A stretch of DNA of 64,000 nucleotides, taken from Coniella vitis (Eukaryota > Ascomycota > Sordariomycetes > Diaporthales > Schizoparmaceae). The notes beneath the pieces were generated by a model, which saw nothing but the letters and a program-made list of their open reading frames with translations, had not been told where the DNA came from and searched no databases. The stretch is from NCBI GenBank assembly GCA_011317545.1, contig WUJK01000009.1, positions 1,178,001 through 1,242,000 of the forward strand, in the 5' to 3' direction. Every line of letters begins with the position of its first letter. Position 1 is the stretch's first letter. Shown here piece after piece: positions 1 through 11,576 of the stretch. Position numbers and translations under genes: made by a program.

Positions 1-1814
1 AACCGAGGATTCTATTTTCGGTAATAGGGCCTTAATAATATCGGCTATTATAATACTAAAAAACGCTACCTAAGCGGTATTTAAGCGTTTTATACGCCGA
101 ACTTTACTCTAAATAATAAGGGTACTAATAAACGTATAGTTAAAGTTCTTAGGGCTATATCCTCGTTCCTAAACCTCTAGTCCTCCTACTCGTCCGATGC
201 TTAGGCGGTGCTTATAAGCTATATATATTACCCTCTCTCTTTCTACTTAAGGTTTTCCTAAAACGAGGTCGTACTAAAGGCGGGGGATTACGTAAGCCTA
301 AATACGATATAAATACCTATCTAGGTCTATATTAAGGTAGGTTATATAGCGGATAACGGGCTGCTTATACGATATTCTCTCCCTTAACGATTAATAGAGG
401 GTCCTAGGCGGGATAGATATATACGGAAGTCTTAGCTTACGTACGAGCGTCTCGCTCGTAGCAGAATAGCAATTATAGCCAGAATTAATAAATATTAGGA
501 TAAATAGAGTTAAATTATAGAATAGGTCTACTATAAAATAGTTCCTATTTATCTAACGCTTTACTTCTTATAAGCTAAAGTCGAGACTTATAAGCTCCTA
601 TACGCGATTCTATATAGGAGCAGCTAGTTTTCCTCCTATTCCTCGGTAGTATCGTTAAGGTCGATAAGGTTAGTATCGGCGATATTAATATCCGTCTCCT
701 ATATAGCTCCTAAGCTAGTAGGCGGGCGCGCGGGTAGGAAGGGGTAACGAGCAATTCTATAATTCGAACGTCCGTACCTATAATAGAGTCCCTACTCTTT
801 CCTACGCCTAATCTCCGCCTAGTTAACCTACCTCGTATACTACTTATTAGCCTATAAAGCGTTAATACTAGTTATAGCTATATCCCTATCGGGATTTATA
901 TAAGGGTTTTACGGTTTCTATCCGTTTCCTCCCGCTCGCTAGGTTATCCTAAAGCGTTATACCGTAGCTCCGGATAAGTAGCTTAAGGGCGAAGTATAGC
1001 TACCGTCTTAGATAGTAACGTAGCTTTCTAGCTTAGCCGAGATATAGAACGCTTTCTTTACCTAGTTATTATATATCGATAGTATTTCTATACTAATAAG
1101 CTATATATATAATACGCTATTAATAGCGCCCTCTAGGTATATTAACTTAGCTAAGTCCGGTTATTCTATACCGCCGGAGTCTACTAGTAACTTCTCCTAC
1201 TAGGAGAAGAAGTTAAGGAAGGATTAGCCTTTCTTCTAAGTAAAGCTCCTAAGCCTCTAAGAAGCAGCGATAGCGTAGTTCTTATCGTAGTATCGGTAGC
1301 GGAGCTATTATAGGAATAAGGAGGGTTTCTAAAGGCCGTACTCTCCTCCTACGATATAGTAGCTCTTTGCTATAACCTTTACGTCTCCCTCTAGGTACTT
1401 ATAGATTTCTTAGAACTTATCTATATAATTCCCGATAAAGTAGGTATCTCGGACGAGTTTATACCTTATAATACGCTCCTAAGCTAGGAATTAAGTATAT
1501 ATACCCTTAAAGTTCGCTAGCTAAGAAAGGGGCTTATATTTAGGTACGATTATACTCTCTAGGGCCTTATCTGCATCGACGTCGGCATCTTCTATATCTT
1601 AAGAGGTAGGGGTATAGGTATCTTCTGGTTTATTAGGTACCGGGTTAGGGTACTCGGCCGCTATATTACTAATGCTTACTAGTAGCTCCTATAGTAATAG
1701 GCTACGGGATTATTCGATTTGCATAAGTTATACCGTAAGCGCTTCTAGGTTTCGTACGCTATCTTCGCGCTACTATTATACTACTCCTTTAATAATATAC
1801 CGCTACTCTTCCAT
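1..1814 (-). pseudogene. RIP-mutated LTR-retrotransposon gag-protease region (partial)
   Basis: Read on the minus strand from an ATG at 1814, one frame can be followed for about 220 codons through many stops, which are almost all TAG or TAA. Each sits where CAG or CAA (Gln) would fit, for example inside the stretches reading PTS*DIEDADVDADKAL and FKGIYT*FLA*ERII. Further down, near 1270, a run reading YRYYDKNYA looks like a zinc knuckle with its Cys and His codons changed to Tyr. Near 1165 LLVDSGGIE matches the Asp-Ser-Gly core of a retroviral-type aspartic protease. The order gag, knuckle, protease is normal for an LTR element. The element runs off the left edge, so reverse transcriptase and integrase are not shown. 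Copia versus Gypsy cannot be decided here. The sequence is very rich in TpA and poor in CpA/TpG, as expected after RIP. Confidence 0.7.
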
Positions 1815-2020
1815 TATTTAAGTAACTATTTATTACACAGTTATTATTATATTATTATTATCGTTATTCGCTTAGGTAGGGAGTTGCCCGAATTGCTTAT
1901 CGTAGGGGTACGATATCCTAAGGCTATACGCTAAATAAGTATATAAATACCGTTGGATATATAGGGTAGGTAGAAATAGAAGTTAGTTAAATATAAACGG
2001 GCATCGAGAGAGCGTTCGCA

Positions 2021-2039
2021 GTTTCGATCCTAATTTCTA
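2021..2039 (-). other. Putative tRNA primer-binding site
   Basis: The minus strand reads TAGAAATTAGGATCGAAAC just inside the LTR. GATCGAAAC is complementary to a tRNA T-arm (GTTTCGATC), and TAG would be TGG before RIP, the complement of the tRNA CCA end. The spacing of about seven bases between them fits an acceptor stem. The tRNA species is not assigned. Confidence 0.45.
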
Positions 2040-2040
2040 T

Positions 2041-2330
2041 TATTAACTAACTTAAGGAGAGAAGTAAGAATAGTATCTATATAGCAGCGCGAGAGCTACT
2101 CTTAAGTAGCTCTTACGTTTAGGATCCACCCGTAGATAGAGTTTTCCATAGGTCTACCGTCGATATAGGTCCTCTTATCGATGGTCTTTTATACGGCTTA
2201 TAAGCTGCTCGGGAGATGCTCTTATTTAGCGCTTATATAATGCTAGTCTCCAGACGAGAAGGGAATATGCTGACTAAGGCTTCGTACCCTAGTATACCGA
2301 AGCCGTGCATTTACCCGTGGGCCTGTAACA
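2041..2330 (-). mobile_element. Putative 5' LTR of the RIP-mutated retroelement
   Basis: On the minus strand this segment begins TGTTACAGG at 2330 and ends in TA at 2041, consistent with TG...CA LTR ends after a C-to-T change. It lies directly upstream of the primer-binding-site-like sequence and the gag frame. It has a TATA-like TATAAAAG on the minus strand (around 2185-2192). The second LTR would lie outside the window, so the identity rests on one copy and on position. Confidence 0.5.
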
Positions 2331-3430
2331 ATTAGTATATTATAGCTATAAGCGATATTTCTCCTTTATAATCGGAATAAATAGTTATTAGTATAAATCC
2401 TAAGGTATTAATCGAATTAATATATTATACTAGGATTAACCGCTCGGTTAATCCCGATTAATTATAGAAGAGTTATAGAATAAAACGTAAGTATATATCG
2501 ATCGTAGTATAGATCTTAAAGCTAAACTTTTAAAGCTTATAATATCTATCTATAGACTAGATATAATTCGGACCTAATATTATAAAGCCGCTATAGCGCT
2601 TTCGGAGTTACTAATACCGCTTATCTATCTATTCGGGAAACTATTACTTAAATTCTACGAAAGCTTAATATATTAAGATATTAATACTTATATAGGAATA
2701 TAAATAGTTATAAAGCCTACGTCGATTTAATCGAGGAAAAAATTAGATAAGTTTAGCCCTAGGGTTTGCTTTATTATTTAACCGGGCGTTACCTTAAGGC
2801 TAGTTAGTATCCGAATCGCGCTAATCGATTACGGAATATTCCCTAAAGTAACGTCGGAGTTCTTCCTTCCGTTTATCGATTTTAAGGTTAGATAATCGAT
2901 ACTATAGGTCGATACTTTTATAAAGCCGTTTAATACTAGTAATAGAAGTAGTAAATCCTTCTTTCTTAAGTAAATATTTAAGTTATTTATTAGTTAGTTT
3001 AAGGTTAAAAAAATAGGTACGAATCCGATCCTATAAAGCCGGGGAGTCCTATATATAGGTCTACTAAGTAGGGATATCCTAAGCTCTTATATAACGATAA
3101 AGAGTTTGCCGGCTAATACGAATATTATAATAATCTCGAAGTATTATAAGGAGCTCCGGTATTAATACTCCGAGGGAATATTACTAGGTAATTTAATTAC
3201 GGATAGAGTCTAGATTATAAGGGGTACGACCTATAGGTATAATTGGATATAGGGAAGGGAGGCTAGAGGCTCTATTAGTTTAATTAACGGTTAGGCAAGC
3301 TTTACTATAATATTAAAAAATTCTTAGGAGAATGCCTGCCGCGATAATAGTAAAGGGGTATTAAAAATACGTTTTCTATAGCCCCAAGATAAACTAAATA
3401 ATTTTTATTTTATATACTAGTAGGGTGCTT
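2331..3430. repeat. RIP-mutated AT-rich DNA, element unassigned
   Basis: The same TpA-rich, CpA/TpG-poor composition continues after the LTR, with stops in all frames. I could not recognise a transposase or polymerase motif in it. It may be a second element or flanking repeat. Composition returns to normal abruptly at about 3420-3440. Confidence 0.7.
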
Positions 3431-3821
3431 ATAGGAAGAATGCTTAAAATCTGACTCAAATTAATTCAGGAATGAAATATGGGATAGTGAGCGCTGCAGA
3501 CCTCCGTAGCTGAGCCTATCATTTCACTATGCAGTAAGCAATACTTATCCGTCTATGCATGAGAATGCTCCGCCACATGTATGAACCCGAGCATAGCCCA
3601 ACGTAGGTTTGTTATACTTCCCCGCCACCCGATGGTCCAGTCATTCTCCTACTAAATCAAATACTTATGTCTCTGAAATCTGCTCTCCGCATTATGTGTC
3701 TGCAAGTCTTGGTGCTTCCCTAATTCACCAACGGATCGGCAATTCGTCCTAGGGGCCGGAGTCCTGCTTCGTTCTGTCACAAACCCTTCTCTGTGAATAT
3801 CTGATAGCTCGACTACGGACA
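3431..3821. other. Upstream region of the SNF2-like pseudogene
   Basis: Normal base composition resumes here. No gene is seen; it would contain the former promoter and 5' UTR of the helicase gene. Confidence 0.5.
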
Positions 3822-6800
3822 ATGGACTGTGAAAATGGCAGCCCACCCCGGAAGCGCCCCCGCCTGATGCATAGGCTGGTTGATAGCGAACCAACCTGCT
3901 CATCACAGGAACTTCTAAACAGACCTTCGGTATCGCCCAAGCCTCTATATTCTTCTTGTACGAGTAACTCAACCAAGTTACTTATATCCGCGATGCTACA
4001 GTCTTCAGAGCCAGCCGCTGGTCCTTATCCCAACGTATGGACGGGCAGCGGTTCGCTTGAGCCAATGTCTGCGAACGTCTATTCTGCCTTTCACCGTCCT
4101 ACACAACTTCCTCCGCAGCAGCAGCATATATTCAGCGGGCCCTTTACGCAGAATACTGCGCCTTACAACGATAGGACGTCTGCATCTATGCAGCCCAGTT
4201 CGAGAGATCAAGTGTGTTTTGGAATGGTATAATCCCCTACCAAGTTGACGTGTTGTGTTCACTGCTTAATCTAATGTCCAATCGGGTTTCGCTAACAACG
4301 ATTCATGCCCGTGTAGATACAAGGAATTCCGGCATCCTACCAGCAACCACGATCTATACCAGTAACACGTTTATTCAATGTGACTATCAATTCTTCCGAC
4401 CGCTTCTTGTCCCATGGGCATAGCCCTCCCATTGATGGCTGCATTTCTTTGGAGAACGCACAGGTAATCCAGGGGCTTCTAGAGGAAGAAACGTTGACTC
4501 TCGAGTGTTTTTGCAAGACAGATATCCTACCCGTGTCCAGCAAACAGAATCGCACTTTGGTCCTCTTGCATTGCAGGCTAAGTGTTGTCATTTTTGGGGC
4601 CGAGGATATGTTCCATGAACTTGGTGAATGGCTACAGGAGCACGGTAAGATGTGCGCGCGAGAACAACTCAACACACACTGACATGTCCCGACTCTTGCA
4701 TGCGGACGACGTTGAAAGCCCACATGGACTGCATGTAGGCAAACGAAGTCACTTTCCAATTTCCCTCGCCTTATAATTTTCATCGAGTTTTAGCCCCTGT
4801 GGCTAGACTCACTCGAGTCCGGCTCACCCTCAGGAAGTTCAGAACTAACGTGCCATCTGTGCCTAGACATGCCCTTGCAAGATCCAACACATGTGAGCAG
4901 CGGACGTGTAATGCTCAAGTATTGTAACCCCCATCGACTCTCGTCATCTGAGCTGCTAGACGCATGCCCACTAGTCCAAGATGTGGTGACTCGCAAGTCG
5001 GATTTGCTCAACTTCCAACAACACATTGACCAACCTGAATTGCTTGACGTCTTCAGCAGCCATTTTGACCTGGCCGAGGCGCCACAGCCAGCAGCTATTC
5101 GGTCGAATCTGAAGAAGTGAGCTAAAGCGATATATCACTGACGAAGATAATTTCTAACTGCGATATCTAGACATCAGAGACAGGCACTGACTTTCATGTT
5201 GAAACGTGAGGAAGGCTGGGCCTTCCAGAACGGTGACGATGTTTGGGAGGCTACAAAGACTCCACAAGGTTATGGGTGAGTGGTCTGAAGTGAGTCGAAT
5301 CGGTGCGCATCTTGAAGCTGATACATCGATGAATATCCAGATTTCTCAACCGCATATCAGGAGCATTCATGGCCGAGGAGCCACCATCTTTCAAAGGTGG
5401 GATCATGGCGGATCCGATGGGACTAGGGAAAACGTTGACTATGATCGCCCTCGTGGCGAATGATATCGCTTCACAAGCCCAGCAGGACTTTCTGCCAGTG
5501 CAGACAGTAATTGACGGTCGGAAATACAGCGCATCTACTCTGATAGTCGTTCCGCCACCGTGTGAGTTACACTTGCAGGATGACGGACCACAGGCGTACG
5601 GGTCATGCACGCCAACCTTCTCTTCTTCGCAGGCTTGAAAGCTCGAAGAATCGACACTGGACCATCATGCTGATGAAGGAAATAGTACTTGGTACCTGGC
5701 AAGAGCAAATGACCGAGTAAGTATACATGCAACAGAATGGCTCACGAATTTCAATTTGATGGCGTATGTGCAGAATCTAGCTAAACAGTCGTCAACTGTA
5801 CCAAACATATACAGACATACACACCGCGGCCGGTTCAAGTTCCTCCTGCATTACGGGAATAGCAGACTCGGTCCGTCTCAGGATATCAATGGAGCTGACG
5901 TGATATTGACAACATACCATACCATGTCGGCTGAGTGGAAGAGCAATAGGGGGAAAACTGACTCGGGCTTATTCTCCAAACACTGGAGAAGAGTGATTCT
6001 GGACGAAGGCAAGCTTTGCTGATACACACATCATACAATGACCAAATTTCTGACAAACTGCCATAGCACATGTCATTCGGAATGAGCACGCTCAAGTATC
6101 TCGTGCTATATGCGATCTTGCAGCAACCAGCCGTTGGGCCGTGACGGGTACCCCGATCCAGGTCAGCCACAAGTGCCCGTGTGTTGCTCGTCGCAGTACT
6201 GCTAACCTTTCGGCTCATCTATAGAACCGACTCGACGATCTTGCTAGCCTTCTGAGATTTATCCGAGCATTTCCCTATGACGATGCCAGGCAGTTCAAAG
6301 CAGACATATCTCAACCGTGGAAAGCCGGAGACGAAACCAGAGCCGTATCTCGGTTGAAACGCCTTTCCGCCTCACTGGTTCTACGAAGACCGAAAGCCAC
6401 CACATTCATTCCACCACGCCATGACCTCAAGCTTGCCATCGATTTTAGCGCTCAAGAACGGCTGTCGTATGGCGGAACCTGATCACAAGCAATCACCCGG
6501 ATCGATGAAGCGCTGCAGTTGGGTCCAGATGCATCTAAAGGCGCTGCTTATGTCAATGTCCTGCAACAAATTGAATCCCTCAGACTCACTTGTGATCTTG
6601 GTATCTACTACCATTCTAGACATAGCAGGTTTGCTGAGCTTCCCAAAGACAACTGGGCTCAAGTAGCCCAAGACACTTTCAACGTTCAGCGGGAGATGGA
6701 ATCGGTCCACTGCTTTCAATGCTCGATGAATGTGAGCACTGCAGAGAGTCTGCTTGACCTGCGTGAAGACCGGAAAGAGGGTAGGAAAGCAGGGACTTTC

Positions 6801-7908
6801 TTTCGCTGTCTGGACTTTTGCTGCGGCGAGTGTCTGGAGAAGCTTCGTCGTTCTCGCCACGCCATGGGATGTAGTCACAGGCCTTCATGCCCTGGCGAGC
6901 CAGTATCGGTCGACGACAACTCGATTGAAAATCTTTGCGTCGCTCTCATCTCTGTCACCGCAAGTAGGATTGGAATTACCTTCAAAGATCAAAGCACTGG
7001 TGACTGATATACAGAGCTCCCCAAAGGAGACAAAATGGTGAGCGAGCCGCATCGGGCCTTTGTTACTTTCTTTTATGCTGACGGCTTGACGATAGCGTCG
7101 TATTCTCGACATGGCGACTCAGCCTTGACATGGTTGAAGCGGGTTTGCGACAACTTGCCATTGGTTTTGTCCGTTTTGATGGGAAAGTACCCCAGAAGGA
7201 TCGCCAAGGTGTTATTGATCGATTCCGCGCGGATCCTGACGTACGGGTCATTCTACTTACCCTGAGTTGTGGTGCCGTTGGGTAAGATCCCCAAATTATG
7301 TTTCCTCTCCCCTTTGAACTCATACATATTCCTCTCTATTAGCTGCTCACACAATGTAGCCTCACCCTCACAGCGGCGTCGAGAGCATATCTCTTGGAAC
7401 CACATTGGTAAGTCTGCTTCCATCTGTTCCTTTACCAACCACAATATACTTGGCCACACTGCTGATCCGAGGCTTGTCAAAGGAATCCGAATCTGGAAGA
7501 GCAGGCTTTGGCGAGAATTCACCGGATTGGTCAGACACAGGAGGTGACCACAGTCCGCCTTTACACCAGGAACACCATCGAAGAGGTATACTATCTCATG
7601 CCAAACTCCCACTTCGTAATTCGGGCACCAAGATAATAACATGGTATTCAAAGCAAATAATGGAGCTCCAAGCAGCCAAGAAGGAGCTTGCCGGTGTGCT
7701 GCTTGCTCCACATGATGGAAGCGGGCCAGACGACAGACTCGGAACCCTCCATGTACGAGAATCCATACCTTGTGATACTCGACATACTTTGTGGCATTTT
7801 ACTGACACGGATGTAGAAACTGAGGGCTTTGCTCTGAGGCTTGTCCTGCTACTTATAGTTGGCAGAGGAGAAGAAAAAGCCAGATTCGTCCTGTCGGTGT
7901 CAATGTGA
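3822..7908 (+). pseudogene. SNF2-family (Rad5/Rad16-like) helicase, one nonsense codon and one frameshift
   Basis: The family is DNA-dependent ATPases that move along or remodel chromatin in the nucleus. Thirteen exons join in frame: 3822-4226, 4317-4644, 4867-5116, 5171-5275, 5341-5561, 5686-5716, 5815-6008, 6067-6161, 6225-7037, 7096-7281, 7360-7407, 7483-7585 and 7654-7908, for about 1,010 codons. Visible motifs are Walker A DPMGLGKT, DEAH split by an intron, VTGTPIQNRLDD, a Cys-rich RING-like patch (CFQC...FCCGEC...CSHRPSC), and helicase-C motif VI as RIHRIGQTQEV. TGA at 6480-6482 interrupts exon 9 in frame, probably from CGA. About 165 codons later one extra base near 6978 shifts the frame between TASRIGI and PSKIKAL. 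Everything else is conserved, so decay is recent. A sequencing error could explain either lesion, but two together favour a real pseudogene. Confidence 0.85.
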
Positions 7909-8193
7909 ATGTCTTCTCACAACCGCTGCTTGTCAACAATTCAGGACACGTAGAACGAATCATGGATGTAACAAATCGCGAGATTTGATGGAGTCTAGAA
8001 CAGATTTTCTTTGATCATTGTCTCATACAAGACATATTGCTGTTTATATACACGCAGGTATACACAGCCACGATTAATTAGTTTTAAAAACCTACTTCCT
8101 GCATCCAGCAAACCTCCATCTACACTTGTAGTCTTATATACACCACGGCTTTATCCGACACTTTCGTTTTTTGTGATCACACATCTACGCTTC

Positions 8194-9987
8194 TTAGATG
8201 GCCCGCCCAGCCGAAGCCAACTGTCTTGGCTCACCCGCAGCCTCGAACGTGCCATTGGGAAGCAGTCTCAAGGCCTGCGCCGTCGACTGGCCCGGCGCAA
8301 CCCACTCGACGACATGGCCCAAGCTCTTCATATACGCCGTGGTCTCATTGTCGTATGCGTACTCGAACGAGACATAGTTGGGGCTCAGCTGGTCGTGCAT
8401 ACGAGGCTGCGCCAGTGCCTCGTGCGAGGTCATGTTCTGGTCGACGGCATGGCGGATGATTTGCGCCGTGGCCGTGATGATGCGCGAACCGCCCGCAGAG
8501 CCCGAGATGAAGAAGAGGCCGCCGCCGGGGTACTCGACGATGGTCGGCGAGATGGACGACAGAGGGCGCTTGCCCGGCGCGATGTAGTTGGCTTCGCTGG
8601 GGGCGTAGCCAAAGGCGTTTGTCGAACCGGGCGTCGAGAAATCGTTCATTTCGTTGTTGAGGATCACGCCCGTCTCGGGAACCATGACCTGCGAGCCGAA
8701 GATGGTGTTGATGGTGGTCGTTATGGACACCGAGAGGCCGGTGTGGTCGGCGGCGACGATATGGCTGGTTCCGTGGTCGTTGAGCACCTCGAGGTTGTCG
8801 GGATCGTAGTAGCTTGTGTTGAAGGTCGTGTAGTTGGAGATCTTGGAGCGGATCTCGGCAGCGGTGGCCTGTGAGAGCATTTCCTGCTGGTACTCTGACA
8901 TGTTGGCGACAAAGGAGGGGTCGCCGAGGTTGGTGCGCATGCCGTACGACCACCGCATGGCCTCGTCGAAGCGGTGGGTTGTGAGGTTGATCTGGCTGGG
9001 GTCGCTGAAGCCATCAAAGCCATTGACAATGTTGAGGATCGACAGCGCCACCTCGCCGCCCGAGGGCGCACTGCTGCTGGTGACCTTGTAGCCTCTGTAG
9101 TCGATGCTGACGGGGTCGCGCAGCGCGACCGTGTAGTTTGCCAGATCCTCGACCGTCATGGTGCCGTTGGAGGCCTGCAGGGCGGCAATGGTGGCCTCGG
9201 CAATGGCGCCCTGGTAAAAGGCATCGGCGCCCTGGTTGGAGATGGTCTCGAGCGTGTCCGCGTAGCGCTTGCGGGTCATGATGTCGCCTTCTTGGAGCAG
9301 CGTTCCGTTGGGCGCAAAGTCAATGGCCCACGCGGGGTCGTGGATCAAGAAGTCATCGTCCACCTCGGCGAAATACCGCGCAGTGTCTGCCGTGACCTCG
9401 AAGCCATAGCGGGCAACGTTGACGGCGGGCGTCATGACGGTCTTCCAGGGGAGCACTCCGTACTTGTTGTGAACGTACTCGAGTCCTCGCAGCTCCCCAG
9501 GCACGCCTCTGAAAGGGCAAGAGTGTTAGTATTGTAAATTGCTTCTTGGAATGCCGGGCCACAGTTTTGGGATGTTAGGCTTCACTCACGCCGCCAGACC
9601 ACCATACAGACTCAGATCCGTGTTGTTGACGTACATGTCCTCGTAGTAGGACGCCGGCGCCGTCTCGCGGAAATCGATAAACTCAAACGTCCCGTTGGCC
9701 CCGCGGACAAGCATGAAGCCGCCGCCGCCAATGCCCGAGTGGTACATGCCAATCACGCCCACGCAAAAGACGGTGCCGACGAGGGCGTCAATCGCATTGC
9801 CGCCCTTTTCCAGCATGTCAATGCCAATCTGCGTGCAGACGGCGCTCTCTGACGCCACCGCCCCGAGCTTGGGCATGTGCGTGGAATTGCCATGTGCGTC
9901 CAAGAATGTCGTGGGGCTGGCAGAGACAAGGCTCAGTGGGCTGAGCAGCAGCAGCAACGCTGCCATCGCGGCGCTTGAGACGGCCAT
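8194..9987 (-). CDS. Gamma-glutamyltransferase (secreted)
   Basis: The enzyme cleaves gamma-glutamyl bonds of glutathione and transfers the glutamyl group to amino acids or water, outside the cell or in the vacuole. Two exons (9590-9987, 8194-9508) with one 81-nt intron (GTGAGT...CAG) give 570 residues, the usual length for the family. The N-terminus has a signal peptide (about residues 1-23, MAVSSAAMAALLLLLSPLSL). The large-subunit motif GGNAIDA and the self-cleavage site DHGTSHI (Thr near residue 380, the catalytic N-terminal nucleophile of the small subunit) are present, as are the oxyanion-hole PLSSISPT and the GSAGGSRI loop. There are several N-glycosylation sequons. The gene stands alone, tail to tail with the SNF2 pseudogene. 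Family assignment is firm; location and substrate are inferred. Confidence 0.95.
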
Positions 9988-11576
9988 ATGCGCGCTCTAT
10001 GCAGATGGCTGGCTTCACTCGAGGGGCGTGAGGGAGAGCGAGAGTGTTGGGAAAGCACAGAAGCTGTGGAATTCCTGATAGCAGGACTCATGCCGACTAT
10101 ATATGTGGCAAGCAAAACCAACAGACCTATAGTCTTATAGGGCTCTCGTACGAAGTCCATAACTGTGCCACACATGATAGGCCCGGTTCTACACAGCTAT
10201 ATCAGCCGCGGCAAGTATTCAGGCACATTATCATTCGGAGCCCATTCTTTCCTAACACCGAGTGCTTTTGTGCTCACTGCTGCATAGTCAGTCAGGAAAA
10301 GGTTACGCTACATAAGTATGCTTATCATCAGCACAAGTGGACTCCCCCGCCCATAATCTTCTCCGCAAAATGCAAGGGCAACAATACAGTATTGCTGCGC
10401 TCAATCCAGTCCACATGAGGTGGATGATACGCAAGATCCGTCAACAACATGGGGTCTCCGTGGGGAAGTCAGAGGCTGATGCTTCACCCAATGATAAGAA
10501 TGGTACGAGGAGTTGTGAGTATAACGTTGCCCCGTTTCTTTTTTTCTTTTTTCCTCGAGTAGAGGGGATTACGACTTGCCTCTGGCCAGTAGTTTTCGGC
10601 AGTCTTGTTTTCTCTTGCGGTATGAGCATTCTAATCTTGTCAAATACAGATAAGGCACTGTCAACCTGCCCGTCGATGGAGCAATTGCTGAACCCCACTG
10701 TCTTTTGCTCTCCCTCTCACCGACTTCCGGTTTCTGCTTTCGTCTTTCTCTGTCAAGAGCATCGTCTCCGGGCTTCGGCACATGTCCGTATTTGGTCAAG
10801 CCCCAGTATCATTTGTAGAAACCCGAGTCCTCCACGCTCTTCGTGCGGCTGTAAAACATCTCTCAGCTCGAGACTGGACATGCTTCTAGAAGTTTGGAAT
10901 ATCTGTCAGCAATCTACGGCCGCGGGCATGATAAGCCTCCCTATTCCTTGGAATTTAAAAGATCAGGGTTTTACTCTGTTTATGTATGTGAATCCTGTAG
11001 ACTACTTTTAGATATATGCAGTTGCTGTGCAAATGGCAGTCAGTACTTTTAAATTATCAAAGATGCCGCGCGTACATGATTAGCAGCCGCTACAGATAAG
11101 AAGGCAATGTATAGCAATCGTTTGTTTGCTTGGAATCATCTTCGAGTCCAGCTTGGATGGCTCCACAGGCTTTGGAAATCGAATGTTCCATGTTCGGCAG
11201 TCGGTTGATTCCTTACAACGGGCAAACGCCGTTCATGTTCAGATAACAAGGTTATACATATGGTAAATAAGCCTTTGCTTTCTGGCGATCGCTGGAGTCT
11301 ATCCAGTGGTATCTGCTTACATATACAGAGAGATTGAAGTAAGAACGACAATCCGAGCGATGCTCCCTTTATCTGCCTCGTGCATTCACTCACTCATTAG
11401 ATAAGATCGGAGTCAGGGCGGTGAGGCTTTCGAGATAGGTCAGTACCCATTATAGCTATATAGGTATTTCGTTCATCAAGGATGCTCTGATATGAGTTCT
11501 AGATTCACGATAAACACCATGGTATTACGGACAAGTTTTAGTAGTTGACTTCACCAAGACCATAATAGGACATTAT
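9988..11576. other. Intergenic, no supported gene
   Basis: The first part is the promoter of the gamma-glutamyltransferase gene. An open frame of about 220 codons at 10337-11011 (+) has low-complexity stretches and no recognisable motif, so I do not call it. On the minus strand around 10720-10860 a short run including KYGHVPKPGDDALDRERR looks coding-like but is isolated. Confidence 0.5.

Noticed and set aside
1..3430. Centromere or mitochondrial DNA as an explanation for the AT-rich block
   Set aside because: CpG is kept while CpA/TpG is lost, and a gag-protease frame with Gln-to-stop changes is readable. RIP explains this better than general AT richness.
10337..11011. Open frame of 224 codons
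   Set aside because: It has a poly-Phe run from a T-tract, mixed composition and no motif; the opposite strand looks at least as coding-like. Probably chance.
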